A stretch of DNA of 64,000 nt from the NCBI RefSeq assembly GCF_011742875.1, contig NZ_JAAQTL010000001.1:1550001-1614000 (forward strand), written 5' to 3'. Each line of letters starts with the position of its first letter. Position 1 is the first letter of the stretch. Origin of the DNA: Luteibacter yeojuensis (GTDB lineage Bacteria > Pseudomonadota > Gammaproteobacteria > Xanthomonadales > Rhodanobacteraceae). The notes below the pieces were generated by a model. That model was given only the letters and a program-made list of their open reading frames with translations, searched no databases and was not told the DNA's origin. The position numbers were made by a program, and so were the translations under genes. This document shows positions 9,013 through 18,750 of this stretch, in pieces.

Positions 9013-9648
9013 CTACGAAGAGGCCGCCGTGGTCGCGGCGGCAGGGTGAGCGTTCTGTTCTCGGGTGGGCCGCGCGGGTGTCGTGAGGTCGCGCAGTTTC
9101 ATCAATTCTTCCCGGCTGGGCAATTTCACGTCCGGCAGCTTTACATCCTTCAGCGCCGCGGGCGGATGCATGTAGTCGCGCACGTTCGCCGGCACCTGCT
9201 GACCCAGCCATGCCGCCGGCCCGGCGAACTGCGGCAGCATCGTCGATTCGCGCCACATCGGCTCGTTCGGCAACGCGGTGAAGCCCAGCAGGAACACCAC
9301 GCCACTGACGATGAGCACGCCGCGCACGAGACCGAAGAGCATCCCGAACAGGCGATCCACGCCGCCCAGCCCCGTGCCGGAGACCAGCCGCGACATCAGG
9401 AACCGGAACACGGCACCCACCAGCAGCACCGCGATGAAGCAAAGTCCGTAGCCGATCGCCACCCGCGCCGTGGGCAGCGACACGCTGTGCTCGAAATACC
9501 GCGCGACCGTGGGGCCGAACAGCCAGGCCACCCAGAAGGCGGCCACCCAGATCACGAGCGAAAGCACCTCCGAAATGAGGCCGCGCGCCAGGCCGATCAA
9601 GACCGAGATGAACAGCACGGCGAGGATGACGTAGTCGACCCAGTTCAC
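9013..9648 (-). CDS. cvpA: CvpA family membrane protein
   Basis: A 211-residue inner-membrane protein linked in other bacteria to colicin V production and envelope homeostasis. It starts MNWVDYVILAVLFISVLIG, a hallmark CvpA N-terminus, has four predicted membrane segments in the first 130 or so residues, and a soluble Pro/Lys-rich tail. It lies only 12 bases upstream of purF, so they are surely in one operon. The function of CvpA in purine metabolism is unclear. Confidence 0.92.
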   Translation of the reverse strand: MNWVDYVILAVLFISVLIGLARGLISEVLSLVIWVAAFWVAWLFGPTVARYFEHSVSLPTARVAIGYGLCFIAVLLVGAVFRFLMSRLVSGTGLGGVDRLFGMLFGLVRGVLIVSGVVFLLGFTALPNEPMWRESTMLPQFAGPAAWLGQQVPANVRDYMHPPAALKDVKLPDVKLPSREELMKLRDLTTPARPTREQNAHPAAATTAASS

Positions 9649-9690
9649 GCGATACGCTCCGGCTTGGCGACGGCTGGCAGATCCGGCCCG

Positions 9691-10704
9691 TCAGGGCGCC
9701 GGCACGACGACGCCGTCGAGGCCCACCTTGGCCTTGATCTGGTCCTTGAGCCGGACCGCATCGTCGCGCTGCGTCTGCGGCCCGGCGCGGACGCGCCAGA
9801 GCTTCGCGCCGCTGCTGGAAGCGATGCTGTCCACGTAACCCGGGATGCCGGCGCCACGCAGCTTGTCGCGCAGACGGGTCGCGTCGGCCTCGCTGCTGAC
9901 CGCCGCCACCTGAACGGCGAAGCCGCCGGCACGCGGCGGGGCGGCGGGCACGGCGGCCGGTGCCGGCGCCTTGGTGGCCGCCGGGCGAGCCGGTGCGGGC
10001 GCATCCGCCGTCTGCGTTTCCGCCTTGGACAGCAGCGTGGCGGGGGCGCCTGGCGCGGCGGCGGCGATCTTCAGGCGCGCGGCCTCCGCGGCGGCCCGCG
10101 TCTCGAAGGGTCCGGCGGTGACGCGCGTCAGCGCCTTGCCGGCCTGGTTCATGGCGGCGGTGCTCACCGGATAGCCCAGGGCCTTCACTTTCTGGACCAG
10201 CGCATCGGCCTTGCTGCGATCGGCGTAGGCGCTGAGATTGATGCTGTAGCTGCCGCGGGCGGCGGTACCGGGCGGCAAGGCCGGGGCGCTGGCGACCGGC
10301 GCGGCCGCTGCCGGCGCGGCGGCAGCGGGCTTCGGCGCGGGCGTTGCCGGCTTGGCGGCGGCCGGCGGGGTGGCGAGGTCCTCAGGGAGCGCGTCGGCGG
10401 GCTTCCGCGAGGCGATCTCCACCGAGGCCAGGCGGTTGCCGTTGCCCGGCGTCACGCTGGCGGCCGGCGCGGCGGGCTGCGCCGCCGTCGCGTTCGCGGC
10501 GGGGGCAACGGGCGTGCCGGCAGGCGCGACGTCGAGGGTACGCGTCTGCAGCTCGCGGTCGGGCGCCGGCGGGATGGCAAGGCTCACGGTCTGGTCCGCG
10601 TCGGTCTTCGGCGGCGTGCTGGAGAAGAACATCGGCACGAACAGGACCAACAGAGCGATCAGAACGGCGGCACCCAGCAGGCGTGTTTTCAAGGAAGGCT
10701 CCAT
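9691..10704 (-). CDS. SPOR-domain protein (DedD-like) with two SPOR repeats
   Basis: A bitopic protein of 337 residues. An N-terminal anchor (about 8-27, LLGAAVLIALLVLFVPMFF) is followed by a long Ala/Pro-rich linker and two SPOR modules: residues about 148-215 (GSYSINLSAY to RVTAGPF) and 262-337 (GGFAVQVAAV to WRVRAGP). SPOR domains bind denuded septal peptidoglycan, so a cell-division role like DedD is expected. The ATG at 10704 is chosen because it starts directly before the anchor and a TATAAT box lies 28 bases upstream. The position between folC and cvpA matches dedD in related genomes. Two SPOR domains in one protein is less usual. Confidence 0.88.
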   Translation of the reverse strand: MEPSLKTRLLGAAVLIALLVLFVPMFFSSTPPKTDADQTVSLAIPPAPDRELQTRTLDVAPAGTPVAPAANATAAQPAAPAASVTPGNGNRLASVEIASRKPADALPEDLATPPAAAKPATPAPKPAAAAPAAAAPVASAPALPPGTAARGSYSINLSAYADRSKADALVQKVKALGYPVSTAAMNQAGKALTRVTAGPFETRAAAEAARLKIAAAAPGAPATLLSKAETQTADAPAPARPAATKAPAPAAVPAAPPRAGGFAVQVAAVSSEADATRLRDKLRGAGIPGYVDSIASSSGAKLWRVRAGPQTQRDDAVRLKDQIKAKVGLDGVVVPAP

Positions 10705-10731
10705 ACGACCGGTGCAATGCGAATCGACGCG

Positions 10732-10737
10732 ATTATA
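10732..10737 (-). promoter_or_regulatory. Consensus -10 box before the SPOR gene
   Basis: Read on the minus strand this is a perfect TATAAT, 28 bases before the SPOR-gene ATG. No good -35 is visible; the -35 region falls at the edge of palindromic repeat copy c (10751-10833). It suggests that SPOR-cvpA-purF can be transcribed apart from folC. Confidence 0.5.
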
Positions 10738-10750
10738 CCCGGCAAAGGGG

Positions 10751-10833
10751 GTGGGAGCCGCTATGGCGGCGAGAAGCCAGCGGAGCCATGACGCGGAGAG
10801 GTACGGCCCCTCGCCGCCGCCGCGGCTCCTACC
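10751..10833. repeat. Palindromic repeat element, copy c
   Basis: Left arm GTGGGAGCCGCTATGGCGG, spacer AAGCCAGCGGAGCCATGACG and onward, right arm TCGCCGCCGCCGCGGCTCCT ending in AC. It lies between folC and the SPOR gene and provides the TAG stop of folC at 10829-10831 (minus strand). The right arm is more diverged than in other copies. Confidence 0.75.
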
Positions 10834-12115
10834 GCGGAGCCGCCAGGGCCGCGCTCGCGACGAAGAAGGAGCCGAACAGCAGCACGGTGTCGTCGGCGGT
10901 CGCCGCTTCGCGCGCGGCCGCCCAGGCGGCGGAGACATTCGGATACGGCGAGACCGCCGCGCCGGGCAACACGGCGGCGAGCGTGGCGGCCAGCGGCTCC
11001 GCCGCCAGGCCGCGCGGCGTGTCGCGATCCAACCCGGCGACGAACCAGCGGTCGATCCGCTGCCCTATCGCCTCGACGACGCCCGCCACGTCCTTGTCCG
11101 CGAGGGCGCCGTACACCGCGAGCACATGACCGCCCGAGGGTTGCGCATCCAGCCACGCCGCGAGCGCGCGCGCCGCCTGAGGGTTGTGGCCCACGTCGAC
11201 GAGAGTGCGCGGGTGTACGGCGATGCGTTGCAGGCGGCCCGCGACCTGGACGGCCGCCAACGCCGAGCGGATAGCCGCCGGCGACACGTCGAGCCTTGGG
11301 CCCAGCACGTGGATGGCGGCGATCGCCGTCGCGGCGTTCGCGAGCTGGATGGGCGCGGCCAGTGCCGGGAATGGAAGTTCCAGCACCGTGCCGTCGCGAT
11401 GAACCCACGACCATGAATCCCCTGTGGGAGCCGCTATAGCGGCTTCCACATTCGCGCTGTAGGCGATCCCTGATTGGACGAGGGTCGCGCCGATGGCGCG
11501 CAGTGCCTCGAGCAGCCCTTCCGGCGGATTCGCTTCGCCGACGATCGCCGGGCGCCCCGCCCTGGCGATGCCCGCCTTCTCTCGGCCGATGCTGTCGCGG
11601 TCGTTGCCCAGCCAGTCCTGGTGATCGAGATCGACCGTCGTCACGACGGCGACGTCCGCATCGACGATGTTCACGGCGTCCAGCCGCCCGCCAAGGCCGA
11701 CCTCGAGGATCGCCACGTCGAGTGCCGCGCGCGCCATCAGGTCCAGCGCCGCCAGGGTGCCGAACTCGAAATACGTCTGGGGAGTGCCGCCGCGCGCGGC
11801 CTCGATGCGCTCGAACGACGCGACCAGCGCGTCGTCCTCGACATCCTCGCCGTCGATCCTGATCCGCTCGTTGTAGCGGAGCAGGTGCGGCGAGGTATAG
11901 CAACCCGTGCGGTAGCCGGCGGCGCGCAGCATGCCTTCAAGCAGGGCCACGGTGGAGCCCTTGCCGTTCGTGCCGCCGACCGTGATCACGATGGGGGCGG
12001 GGCGCGGCGCACCCATGGCCTCCCACACGCTGCGCACCCGCTCGAGACCGAGTTCGATATCGCGCGGGTGCGTACGTTCCTGGTACGCCAGCCACTCGCC
12101 CAGCGTGCGGGTCAT
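10829..12115 (-). CDS. folC: Bifunctional dihydrofolate/folylpolyglutamate synthase
   Basis: Adds glutamate to dihydropteroate and to folates. It has 428 residues. The P-loop GGTNGKGST is at residues 47-55; LEVGLGGRLDAVN and VDLDHQDWLG are Mur-ligase-type metal and ATP-site motifs; GHNPQAARAL lies in the C-domain. The start at 12115 gives the canonical N-terminus MTRTLGEWLAYQE. Residues 222-231 (NVEAAIAAPT) are encoded by a complete 28-base palindromic repeat and form an extra loop where other FolC proteins are shorter, yet the frame stays open. The ATA codon for Ile227 is out of character in this GC-rich gene. The stop comes from another repeat copy. Confidence 0.95.
   Translation of the reverse strand: MTRTLGEWLAYQERTHPRDIELGLERVRSVWEAMGAPRPAPIVITVGGTNGKGSTVALLEGMLRAAGYRTGCYTSPHLLRYNERIRIDGEDVEDDALVASFERIEAARGGTPQTYFEFGTLAALDLMARAALDVAILEVGLGGRLDAVNIVDADVAVVTTVDLDHQDWLGNDRDSIGREKAGIARAGRPAIVGEANPPEGLLEALRAIGATLVQSGIAYSANVEAAIAAPTGDSWSWVHRDGTVLELPFPALAAPIQLANAATAIAAIHVLGPRLDVSPAAIRSALAAVQVAGRLQRIAVHPRTLVDVGHNPQAARALAAWLDAQPSGGHVLAVYGALADKDVAGVVEAIGQRIDRWFVAGLDRDTPRGLAAEPLAATLAAVLPGAAVSPYPNVSAAWAAAREAATADDTVLLFGSFFVASAALAAPR
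11423..11450. repeat. In-frame palindromic repeat inside folC
   Basis: A 28-base near-perfect palindrome: left half TGTGGGAGCCGCTA, right half TAGCGGCTTCCACA, with a single mismatch. The core is the same as that of the intergenic repeats. It is translated as part of FolC (residues 222-231) on the minus strand. Confidence 0.9.
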
Positions 12116-12119
12116 GCGA

Positions 12120-13439
<1,320 letters not shown>

Positions 13440-13458
13440 TCAGATAAAGATGCGATGT

Positions 13459-14328
13459 TTAGCGCTGACGGCCGGGACCGTCGTTGAGGTAGCGCAGGAA
13501 TTCGGAATCGGGCTTCAGCACGAACGTGCCCTTGCCGTCGGCGAAGGCCTTACGGTAAGCCGCCAGGCTGCGATAGAACGCGAAGAACTCGGGATCCTGG
13601 CTATAGGCCTGGGCGTAGATGGCGGCTGCCTGCGCATCGCCGTCGCCCTTCACCTTCGTGGCCTCGCGGTTGGCGTCGGCCAGCAGCACCAGCTTCTGGC
13701 GGTCGGCGTCCGCGCGGATCGTCTCGGCGCTTTCCTTGCCCGTGTAACGCAGTTCGTTCGCGAGCTGCAGGCGCTCGGCGCGCATGCGTTTGTAGACCGA
13801 GCCGCTGACCTCGTCGGGCAGGTCGATGCGCTTGATCCGCACGTCGACCACGGCGATGCCGAGGTTCTTGCGCGCCGCGAGGTCGGTCTGATGGCGCACG
13901 CGCTCGGTAATGTCCTTGCGGCCCCCGGCGATGAGGTCCTCGAGCGGACGCGCGTTGAACTCGTAGCGCAACGCGTCCTTCACGATGGGCGTGAGGCGCT
14001 GGACGGCCTGCACCACCTCGCCCGACGTGGCGCGGTAATACGCGGCATTGTCGGCGATGCGCCACTTCACGTAGAAGTCGACGTTGACGCTCTTCTTCTC
14101 CAGCGTGAAGTAACGCTCGGGCTGGGCGTCCAGGCCGAGGATGCGGTTGTCGAAGCGCATGACCTGCTGCACGACGGGAATCTTGAAATGCAGGCCGGGC
14201 TTGTAGTCCGCGCGCACGATGCGGCCGAACTGGAGCAGCAGCGCGTTCTCGCCTTCCTTCACCACGAAGGCGCTGTTGAACCCGAGGAGGACCAGGGCGA
14301 CGATGACGATGCCGGTAACGAACTTCAC
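13459..14328 (-). CDS. hflC: Protease modulator HflC
   Basis: SPFH/prohibitin-type protein that with HflK forms a membrane complex regulating FtsH. It has 289 residues: an N-terminal membrane anchor (residues 3-20, FVTGIVIVALVLLGFNSA), then SPFH domain (VVKEGENALLLQFGRIV) and a long helical region with KRMRAERLQLANELRYTGKE and ADANREATKVKGDGDAQAA. It starts with GTG, overlapping the hflK stop (GTGA), so production of the two subunits is coupled. Confidence 0.95.
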   Translation of the reverse strand: MKFVTGIVIVALVLLGFNSAFVVKEGENALLLQFGRIVRADYKPGLHFKIPVVQQVMRFDNRILGLDAQPERYFTLEKKSVNVDFYVKWRIADNAAYYRATSGEVVQAVQRLTPIVKDALRYEFNARPLEDLIAGGRKDITERVRHQTDLAARKNLGIAVVDVRIKRIDLPDEVSGSVYKRMRAERLQLANELRYTGKESAETIRADADRQKLVLLADANREATKVKGDGDAQAAAIYAQAYSQDPEFFAFYRSLAAYRKAFADGKGTFVLKPDSEFLRYLNDGPGRQR

Positions 14329-15458
14329 TGGGCACTCCCCTGCGACGGATTCGGATTGGCGTCCGTCGTCGCGGACTGGACGACCGTGCCGATGCCCGGC
14401 ACGTTACGCACGGCGCCGTTGTTCGGCTCGACCGGCAACTGGATGATGTTCTTGCCGTTGCTGCCGTCGATCACCTTCGGATTGCCTGCCATCACGTCCT
14501 CGACGGTTTCCAGCCACAGGCGGCGGCGGGTGACCTCCGGCGCGGCACGGTATTCCTTCAGCAGCAGGTTGAAGCGCGCGACGTCGCCGTTGGCGCGCGC
14601 GATGCGCTCCACGCGCTGGGCGTCGGCTTCGGCGGCGATGCGCGCGGCATCGCCCCGGGCCACCGGGACCACCTGGCTCTCGTAGGCGCGGGCCTTGTTC
14701 TCTTCGCTCTGCTTGTCTTCGCGCGCGGCGTTCACGTCGTCGAAGGCGTCCTTCACTTCCTTCGGCGGCGAGACGTTCTGGAAGCTCACGCCCGTGACCA
14801 GGATGCCGGCGTCGTACTTGTCGAGCGTGGCCTGGAGGATGTCGCGGGTCTGCTGCTGAAGCGTCTCCTTCGCGGCCGGCGCGACACCGGCGGCGGGCGC
14901 CTGGTCCGGCGCGGGGGTGTCGACGCCCGGCGTGGTCAGGATGTTGTCCATGATGTTGGCGCCGACCACGGAACGCACCGCGGCTTCGGCCGCGTTGTGG
15001 ATGGTGTTCTCTTCGCGGTCGGCGTTGGAATAGAGGAACTTCCGTGCATCCGATACCTGGTACTGCACGTTGAAGTCGATCGCGATGATGTTCTCGTCGC
15101 GGGTGAGCATCGAGACGTTGTCCGACACCGAGCGCACCTGGGTGGTCTCGACCTTGGTCACGGTTTCGACGGGGCTCGGCGCCTTCAGGTGGAAGCCCGG
15201 CGGCAGGATTCGCGAGAACTGGCCGAAGCGCAGCACCACGCCCACCTGACGGGCGTCGATCACGGTGTAGCTGGACACCAGCAGCCACGCCAGGACGAAG
15301 ACGAGCACCACGGCGATGATGCCGCCGCTGCCTGCGCCGAAGCGGCCGAAACGGGCCCTGAGGCTCTTGAGCACGCTGTCGAGATCGGGCTTGCGCCCAC
15401 TCGACCGGTTGCGGTTCCAGGGGTCCTTCTGGCCGTTGCCGGGTTCGTTCCAAGCCAT
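14325..15458 (-). CDS. hflK: Protease modulator HflK
   Basis: Partner of HflC in the FtsH-associated periplasm-facing complex. It has 377 residues: a cytoplasmic Gly/Asn/Arg-rich leader typical of HflK (MAWNEPGNGQKDPW), one membrane segment at about residues 49-67, then SPFH domain and coiled-coil. A Pro/Ala-rich insertion (TPAPDQAPAAGVAPAA) interrupts the SPFH domain around residue 205, apparently lineage-specific. The start at 15458 is set by the conserved MAWNEPG N-terminus. A gap of 110 bases to hflX leaves room for a promoter. Confidence 0.95.
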   Translation of the reverse strand: MAWNEPGNGQKDPWNRNRSSGRKPDLDSVLKSLRARFGRFGAGSGGIIAVVLVFVLAWLLVSSYTVIDARQVGVVLRFGQFSRILPPGFHLKAPSPVETVTKVETTQVRSVSDNVSMLTRDENIIAIDFNVQYQVSDARKFLYSNADREENTIHNAAEAAVRSVVGANIMDNILTTPGVDTPAPDQAPAAGVAPAAKETLQQQTRDILQATLDKYDAGILVTGVSFQNVSPPKEVKDAFDDVNAAREDKQSEENKARAYESQVVPVARGDAARIAAEADAQRVERIARANGDVARFNLLLKEYRAAPEVTRRRLWLETVEDVMAGNPKVIDGSNGKNIIQLPVEPNNGAVRNVPGIGTVVQSATTDANPNPSQGSAQ

Positions 15459-15544
15459 GGGCGGCAGTCTCCTTCTCCGGAACGGAGGGTGTGGGTGGCG
15501 TGAGAGCCTTTGGGGAAGCGCCGATGGGGCACGCAAACACCCAA

Positions 15545-15550
15545 ATTCTA
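15545..15550 (-). promoter_or_regulatory. Possible -10 box for hflK-hflC
   Basis: Minus-strand TAGAAT preceded by TG at the extended -10 position (TGATAGAAT). It lies about 87 bases before the hflK start, in the only sizeable gap of the hfq-hflX-hflK run. No convincing -35 is present. Confidence 0.3.
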
Positions 15551-15568
15551 TCAGATGGCCATTCGCTC

Positions 15569-16867
15569 CTACAGGGCCGGCTCGATCAGTTCCCGCAAGG
15601 CACCGGCATGGACATCGTCGCCCAGCAGTGGCGCGAGGACCGAGCGCGGCGCGTCGATATCGAGGTGCCAGCCGTGCTCGTCGATCGCCTCGCCGGCGAT
15701 GGCACCCGCCGCCTTCAGCCGCGCATGGAGGCGGCCGGCACTGAGAGGAAGCTCAAGACCGGCCCGGATGCGTTCTCCGCCAAGGAGTTCGCCCAGCGCT
15801 TCCCGCAGGCCGTCGAGCCCCTCGCCCGTGGCGGCGGAGAGCCAGACCTGGCGCGGCTTGCCGTCGTCGCCGCGGTCGACGCGGGGCGCGGCGTCCGCGA
15901 GGTCGATCTTGTTCATGACCGAGAGCTGCGGCACGTCCCCTGCGCCGATCTCCTCGAGCACCGAATTCACCACACGCGCCAGCAGTTCGCGCTCCTCGTC
16001 GGCGGCGTCGCTGACGTGGATGAGGAGGTCCGCGTCGCGGGCCTCGGCCAGCGTCGCGCGGAAGGCTGCGACCAGGTCATGCGGCAATTCGCGGATGAAA
16101 CCGACCGTGTCGGCCACGACCGCCGGCCCGCAGGCGAGTCCGTCGATCTTGCGCACCGTGGGATCCAGCGTGGCGAACAGCTGGTCCGCCGCGTACACAC
16201 CGCCGGTGGTCAGCGCGTTGAAAAGGGTGGATTTGCCCGCGTTGGTATAGCCGACCAGGGCCACCCGCGGCACGGTGTTGCGCAGCCGCGCCCGGCGCTG
16301 CTGGTCGCGCTGCACGCCGACTTTGCCGAGGCGCTTCGTCAGCATCTTCACCCGCTCGGCGAGCAGGCGGCGGTCGGTTTCCAGCTGGGTTTCGCCCGGG
16401 CCGCGGTTGCCGATGGCACCGCCGCGCTGGGCGTCGAGATGGGTCCAGCCGCGCACCAGGCGCGTGGCCAGGTGTTTCAGCTGGGCCAGCTCCACTTCCA
16501 GTTTGCCTTCGTGGGAACGGGCGCGCTGGGCGAAGATGTCCAGGATGAGGCCCGCGCGATCCACCACGCGTGCCTTCAGGTGTTTTTCGAGGTTGCGCTC
16601 CTGCACGGGGCTGAGCTCGTGGTCGACGAGGACCAGATCGGCCTCGAGGGCGCGCACGGCCTCGGCGACCTCGTCGGCCTTGCCGCTGCCGATGTAGAAA
16701 CGCGGATTGGGCACGTCCACGCGCGCCGGGATGCTGGCAAGGATCTCGGCGCCCGCCGAGGTCACCAGCTCGGCGAACTCCTCGCCGCGACGGATCGCAT
16801 CGCCTTCGCCGCGGGAATGCGGCAGCACCAGCACGGCGCGATCGCCTTTCTTTTGTCTATCGAACAC
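15569..16867 (-). CDS. hflX: Ribosome-associated GTPase HflX
   Basis: GTPase that splits stalled or stressed 70S ribosomes. It has 432 residues: N-terminal HflX domain with VDHELSPVQERNLEKHL, a coiled linker with RGPGETQLETDRR, then the G domain with GYTNAGKSTLFN (G1), LDPTVR (G2 region), DTVGFI (G3) and NKIDL (G4), and a short C-terminal domain. The stop TAG lies within a TGTAGGAGC half-repeat. It is downstream of hfq, as in Escherichia coli. Confidence 0.96.
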   Translation of the reverse strand: MFDRQKKGDRAVLVLPHSRGEGDAIRRGEEFAELVTSAGAEILASIPARVDVPNPRFYIGSGKADEVAEAVRALEADLVLVDHELSPVQERNLEKHLKARVVDRAGLILDIFAQRARSHEGKLEVELAQLKHLATRLVRGWTHLDAQRGGAIGNRGPGETQLETDRRLLAERVKMLTKRLGKVGVQRDQQRRARLRNTVPRVALVGYTNAGKSTLFNALTTGGVYAADQLFATLDPTVRKIDGLACGPAVVADTVGFIRELPHDLVAAFRATLAEARDADLLIHVSDAADEERELLARVVNSVLEEIGAGDVPQLSVMNKIDLADAAPRVDRGDDGKPRQVWLSAATGEGLDGLREALGELLGGERIRAGLELPLSAGRLHARLKAAGAIAGEAIDEHGWHLDIDAPRSVLAPLLGDDVHAGALRELIEPAL

Positions 16868-16960
16868 TTAGGGGAATGACCTCATGTGGAATAACGATGC
16901 GCGCGGCCCGGGGGCACGCGCGCATCCGAGGTCACTATATGGGATTCCGCCGATGGCCCC

Positions 16961-17221
16961 TCAACCCTCGCCGTCGCCCGACGATGCCTCGCCATGGTTC
17001 TCGTGACCGCCGACCCGCACGTTGCGGCTCGGGACCACCGTGGAGATGGCGTGCTTGTACACCATCTGGCTCACCTGGTTGCGCAGCAGCACCACGAACT
17101 GGTCGAACGACTCGATGGTGCCCTGCAACTTGATGCCGTTCACCAGGTAGATGGCGACCGGCACGCGCTCGCGGCGCAGTGCGTTCAGAAATGGATCCTG
17201 CAACGATTGCCCTTTGGACAT
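16961..17221 (-). CDS. hfq: RNA chaperone Hfq
   Basis: Sm-like hexameric chaperone for sRNA-mRNA pairing. It has 86 residues: Sm1 ([27 protein letters not shown]) and Sm2 ([13 protein letters not shown]) are fully conserved, including Gln8, the RRER rim patch and the YKHA proximal-site motif. The short acidic tail is [15 protein letters not shown]. It sits between miaA and hflX. Confidence 0.98.
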   Translation of the reverse strand: MSKGQSLQDPFLNALRRERVPVAIYLVNGIKLQGTIESFDQFVVLLRNQVSQMVYKHAISTVVPSRNVRVGGHENHGEASSGDGEG

Positions 17222-17331
17222 TCTTCTTCTCCCCTACGCTACTCGTACGGGTCCGGGTAAAAAAACGCCATGCGGCGCCCCGGCCCAAGTGCCCGGAATC
17301 TTAACTGCTTTTAAATGCCCGCTGGAAGCCA

Positions 17332-18291
17332 CTACCGTGACGGCATCGGCATTCCAACGAACTGCTCCACCGCGCGTTCGGCCTCGGGCAACGGATCCCC
17401 CCGGTCCGGGTCGAACGTTCGGGCGTCCATCTCGCTTCGCAGCCAGGTGACCTGGCGCTTGGCGAGTTGACGAGTGGCATAGATACCACGGTTGCGGAAC
17501 TCCGTGGCATCGCCTTCACATTCGAGGTAGTCCCACGCCTGCCGGTAGCCCACCGCGCGTATCGCGGGCAGGTCGGCGTGAAGGTCCCCGCGGGCGCGCA
17601 GTGCGCGCACCTCGTCGAGGAAGCCGGCGGCCAGCATGGCGTCGAAACGCCGTTCGATGCGCTCGTGGAGTACGCGCCGGTCCCCGGGCAGGAGCGCCAG
17701 CTTCAGCACGCGCCACGGGAAGCGGACGGCGCTGCCGCCCTGCTGCAGCTCGCTCAACGGCCGCCCCGTCAGCTCCATCACTTCGAGCGCGCGCTGGATC
17801 CGTTGGGTGTCGCCCGGCCGAATCCGCTCACCCGCCGCCGGATCGAGCGCGGTCATGCGCGCATGCAGCGCCTCCCAGCCGATGACCGATGCCTCGGTGG
17901 CCAGCCGCGCGCGCAACGCCGGATCCGCATCGGGGAGATCGGAGAGGCCGCGTTGCAGCGCACGGAAATACAGTCCGGTGCCACCGACCAGCAACGGCAC
18001 CCTGCCCTCCGCCGAAATCCGCTCCATCGCCGCGACGGCGTCCTCGCGGAACTCGGCGGCCGAATAAGGCTGCGCGGGATCGCGGATGTCGACGAGCGCA
18101 TGCGGATAGCGCGCGAGCGTGGCCGCATCCGGTTTCGCCGATCCGATGTCGAGCCCGCGATAGACGAGCGCCGAATCGACGCTGACGAGGCCGAGGGGGA
18201 ACCGATCGGCCAACGCGCAGGCGAGCGCCGTCTTGCCCGAGGCGGTCGGGCCCATCAGGAAGATGGCGAGAGGGCGGCGGTCGATGCTCAT
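17332..18291 (-). CDS. miaA: tRNA dimethylallyltransferase
   Basis: Adds the dimethylallyl group to A37 of tRNAs that read UNN codons. It has 319 residues. Seen: the P-loop [11 protein letters not shown] (about residues 14-24), [18 protein letters not shown], the DMAPP/tRNA-binding stretch [14 protein letters not shown], and [12 protein letters not shown]. The start at 18291 (MSIDRRPLA) gives the normal N-terminus; a longer frame would run into the repeat block. In many gammaproteobacteria mutL lies just upstream; here it is absent and a DnaA-box-like repeat block takes its place. Confidence 0.96.
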   Translation of the reverse strand: MSIDRRPLAIFLMGPTASGKTALACALADRFPLGLVSVDSALVYRGLDIGSAKPDAATLARYPHALVDIRDPAQPYSAAEFREDAVAAMERISAEGRVPLLVGGTGLYFRALQRGLSDLPDADPALRARLATEASVIGWEALHARMTALDPAAGERIRPGDTQRIQRALEVMELTGRPLSELQQGGSAVRFPWRVLKLALLPGDRRVLHERIERRFDAMLAAGFLDEVRALRARGDLHADLPAIRAVGYRQAWDYLECEGDATEFRNRGIYATRQLAKRQVTWLRSEMDARTFDPDRGDPLPEAERAVEQFVGMPMPSR

Positions 18292-18330
18292 TGCGGCCGC
18301 AAGATTACGGTGGTGGGCACGCGTTGACCA

Positions 18331-18419
18331 GCGTAACGCAAGTACATGTCGCACAAGGTGCAAGCGGAGTTGTCCACATGCTTATGCAGCGCGTATCCAC
18401 ATCGGCTGTGGATATCGTG
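18331..18419. repeat. DnaA-box-like direct repeat, unit 1
   Basis: Contains GTAACGCAAGTACATGTCGC followed by three 9-mers close to the DnaA box TTATCCACA: TTGTCCACA at 18370-18378, GTATCCACA at 18393-18401, and TGTGGATAT (inverted) at 18407-18415. The last two form a perfect inverted repeat TATCCACA-5 bases-TGTGGATA. CTTATGCAGCGCG between the boxes is shared with the other units. Confidence 0.75.
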
Positions 18420-18460
18420 CGGACACGCCGCCAGTGCCGCCCTGGGCAATTCATAAGCAG

Positions 18461-18548
18461 TGCAACGCAAGTACGCGTCGCACAAGGTCGAAACGAAGTT
18501 GTCCACACGCTTATGCAGCGCGTATCCACACCGGCTGTGGATATCGCG
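18461..18548. repeat. DnaA-box-like direct repeat, unit 2
   Basis: Same layout as unit 1, 129 bases further on: ACGCAAGTACGCGTCGCACA, then TTGTCCACA at 18499-18507, GTATCCACA at 18522-18530 and inverted TGTGGATAT at 18536-18544. Spacing between the boxes is the same as in unit 1. Confidence 0.75.
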
Positions 18549-18574
18549 AACACGCTGGCGCGTTTGTGACCAAC

Positions 18575-18658
18575 GCAACGCAAGTGCGCGTCGCGTAACG
18601 GTGGAACGGAGTTGTCCACATGCTTATGCAGCGGGTATCCACACGAGCTGTGGATAGG
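18575..18658. repeat. DnaA-box-like direct repeat, unit 3
   Basis: Third and slightly diverged unit, 113 bases after unit 2: TTGTCCACA at 18612-18620, GTATCCACA at 18635-18643 and inverted TGTGGATAG at 18649-18657. The 9-mers and their spacing are kept while the surrounding sequence has drifted, which suggests selection on the boxes. Confidence 0.75.
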
Positions 18659-18750
18659 ATGGTCTTGATGAGTGATCCTTGCGACTCGACGACTGCTGGC
18701 TGTTCCAGCCACGGCCCAGGCGCCGAGTGCGAGGTCGACGACGGGGGCGA

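Larger units (their letters stand above)
18292..18750. other. Gene-free block with DnaA-box-like direct repeats
   Basis: 459 bases with no convincing gene: reading frames that cross it are short and repeat-derived. It holds three direct repeats, annotated separately, and a unique tail (about 18659-18750) leading to the S46 peptidase stop. It lies between the start of miaA and the 3' end of the peptidase gene (both minus), so it must also hold the miaA promoter. Confidence 0.85.

Noticed and set aside
10705-10938. Longer N-terminus for the SPOR protein
   Set aside because: It would cross a palindromic repeat and the TATAAT box and would bury the membrane anchor.
18291-18598. Small protein genes within the DnaA-box-like block
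   Set aside because: Frames exist on both strands, but their sequences simply repeat the DNA units (for example [16 protein letters not shown] twice) and lack ribosome-binding sites.
18331-18658. CRISPR array
   Set aside because: Only three units, about 113-129 bases apart, with similarity across most of each unit and no equal-length unique spacers; no cas genes nearby.
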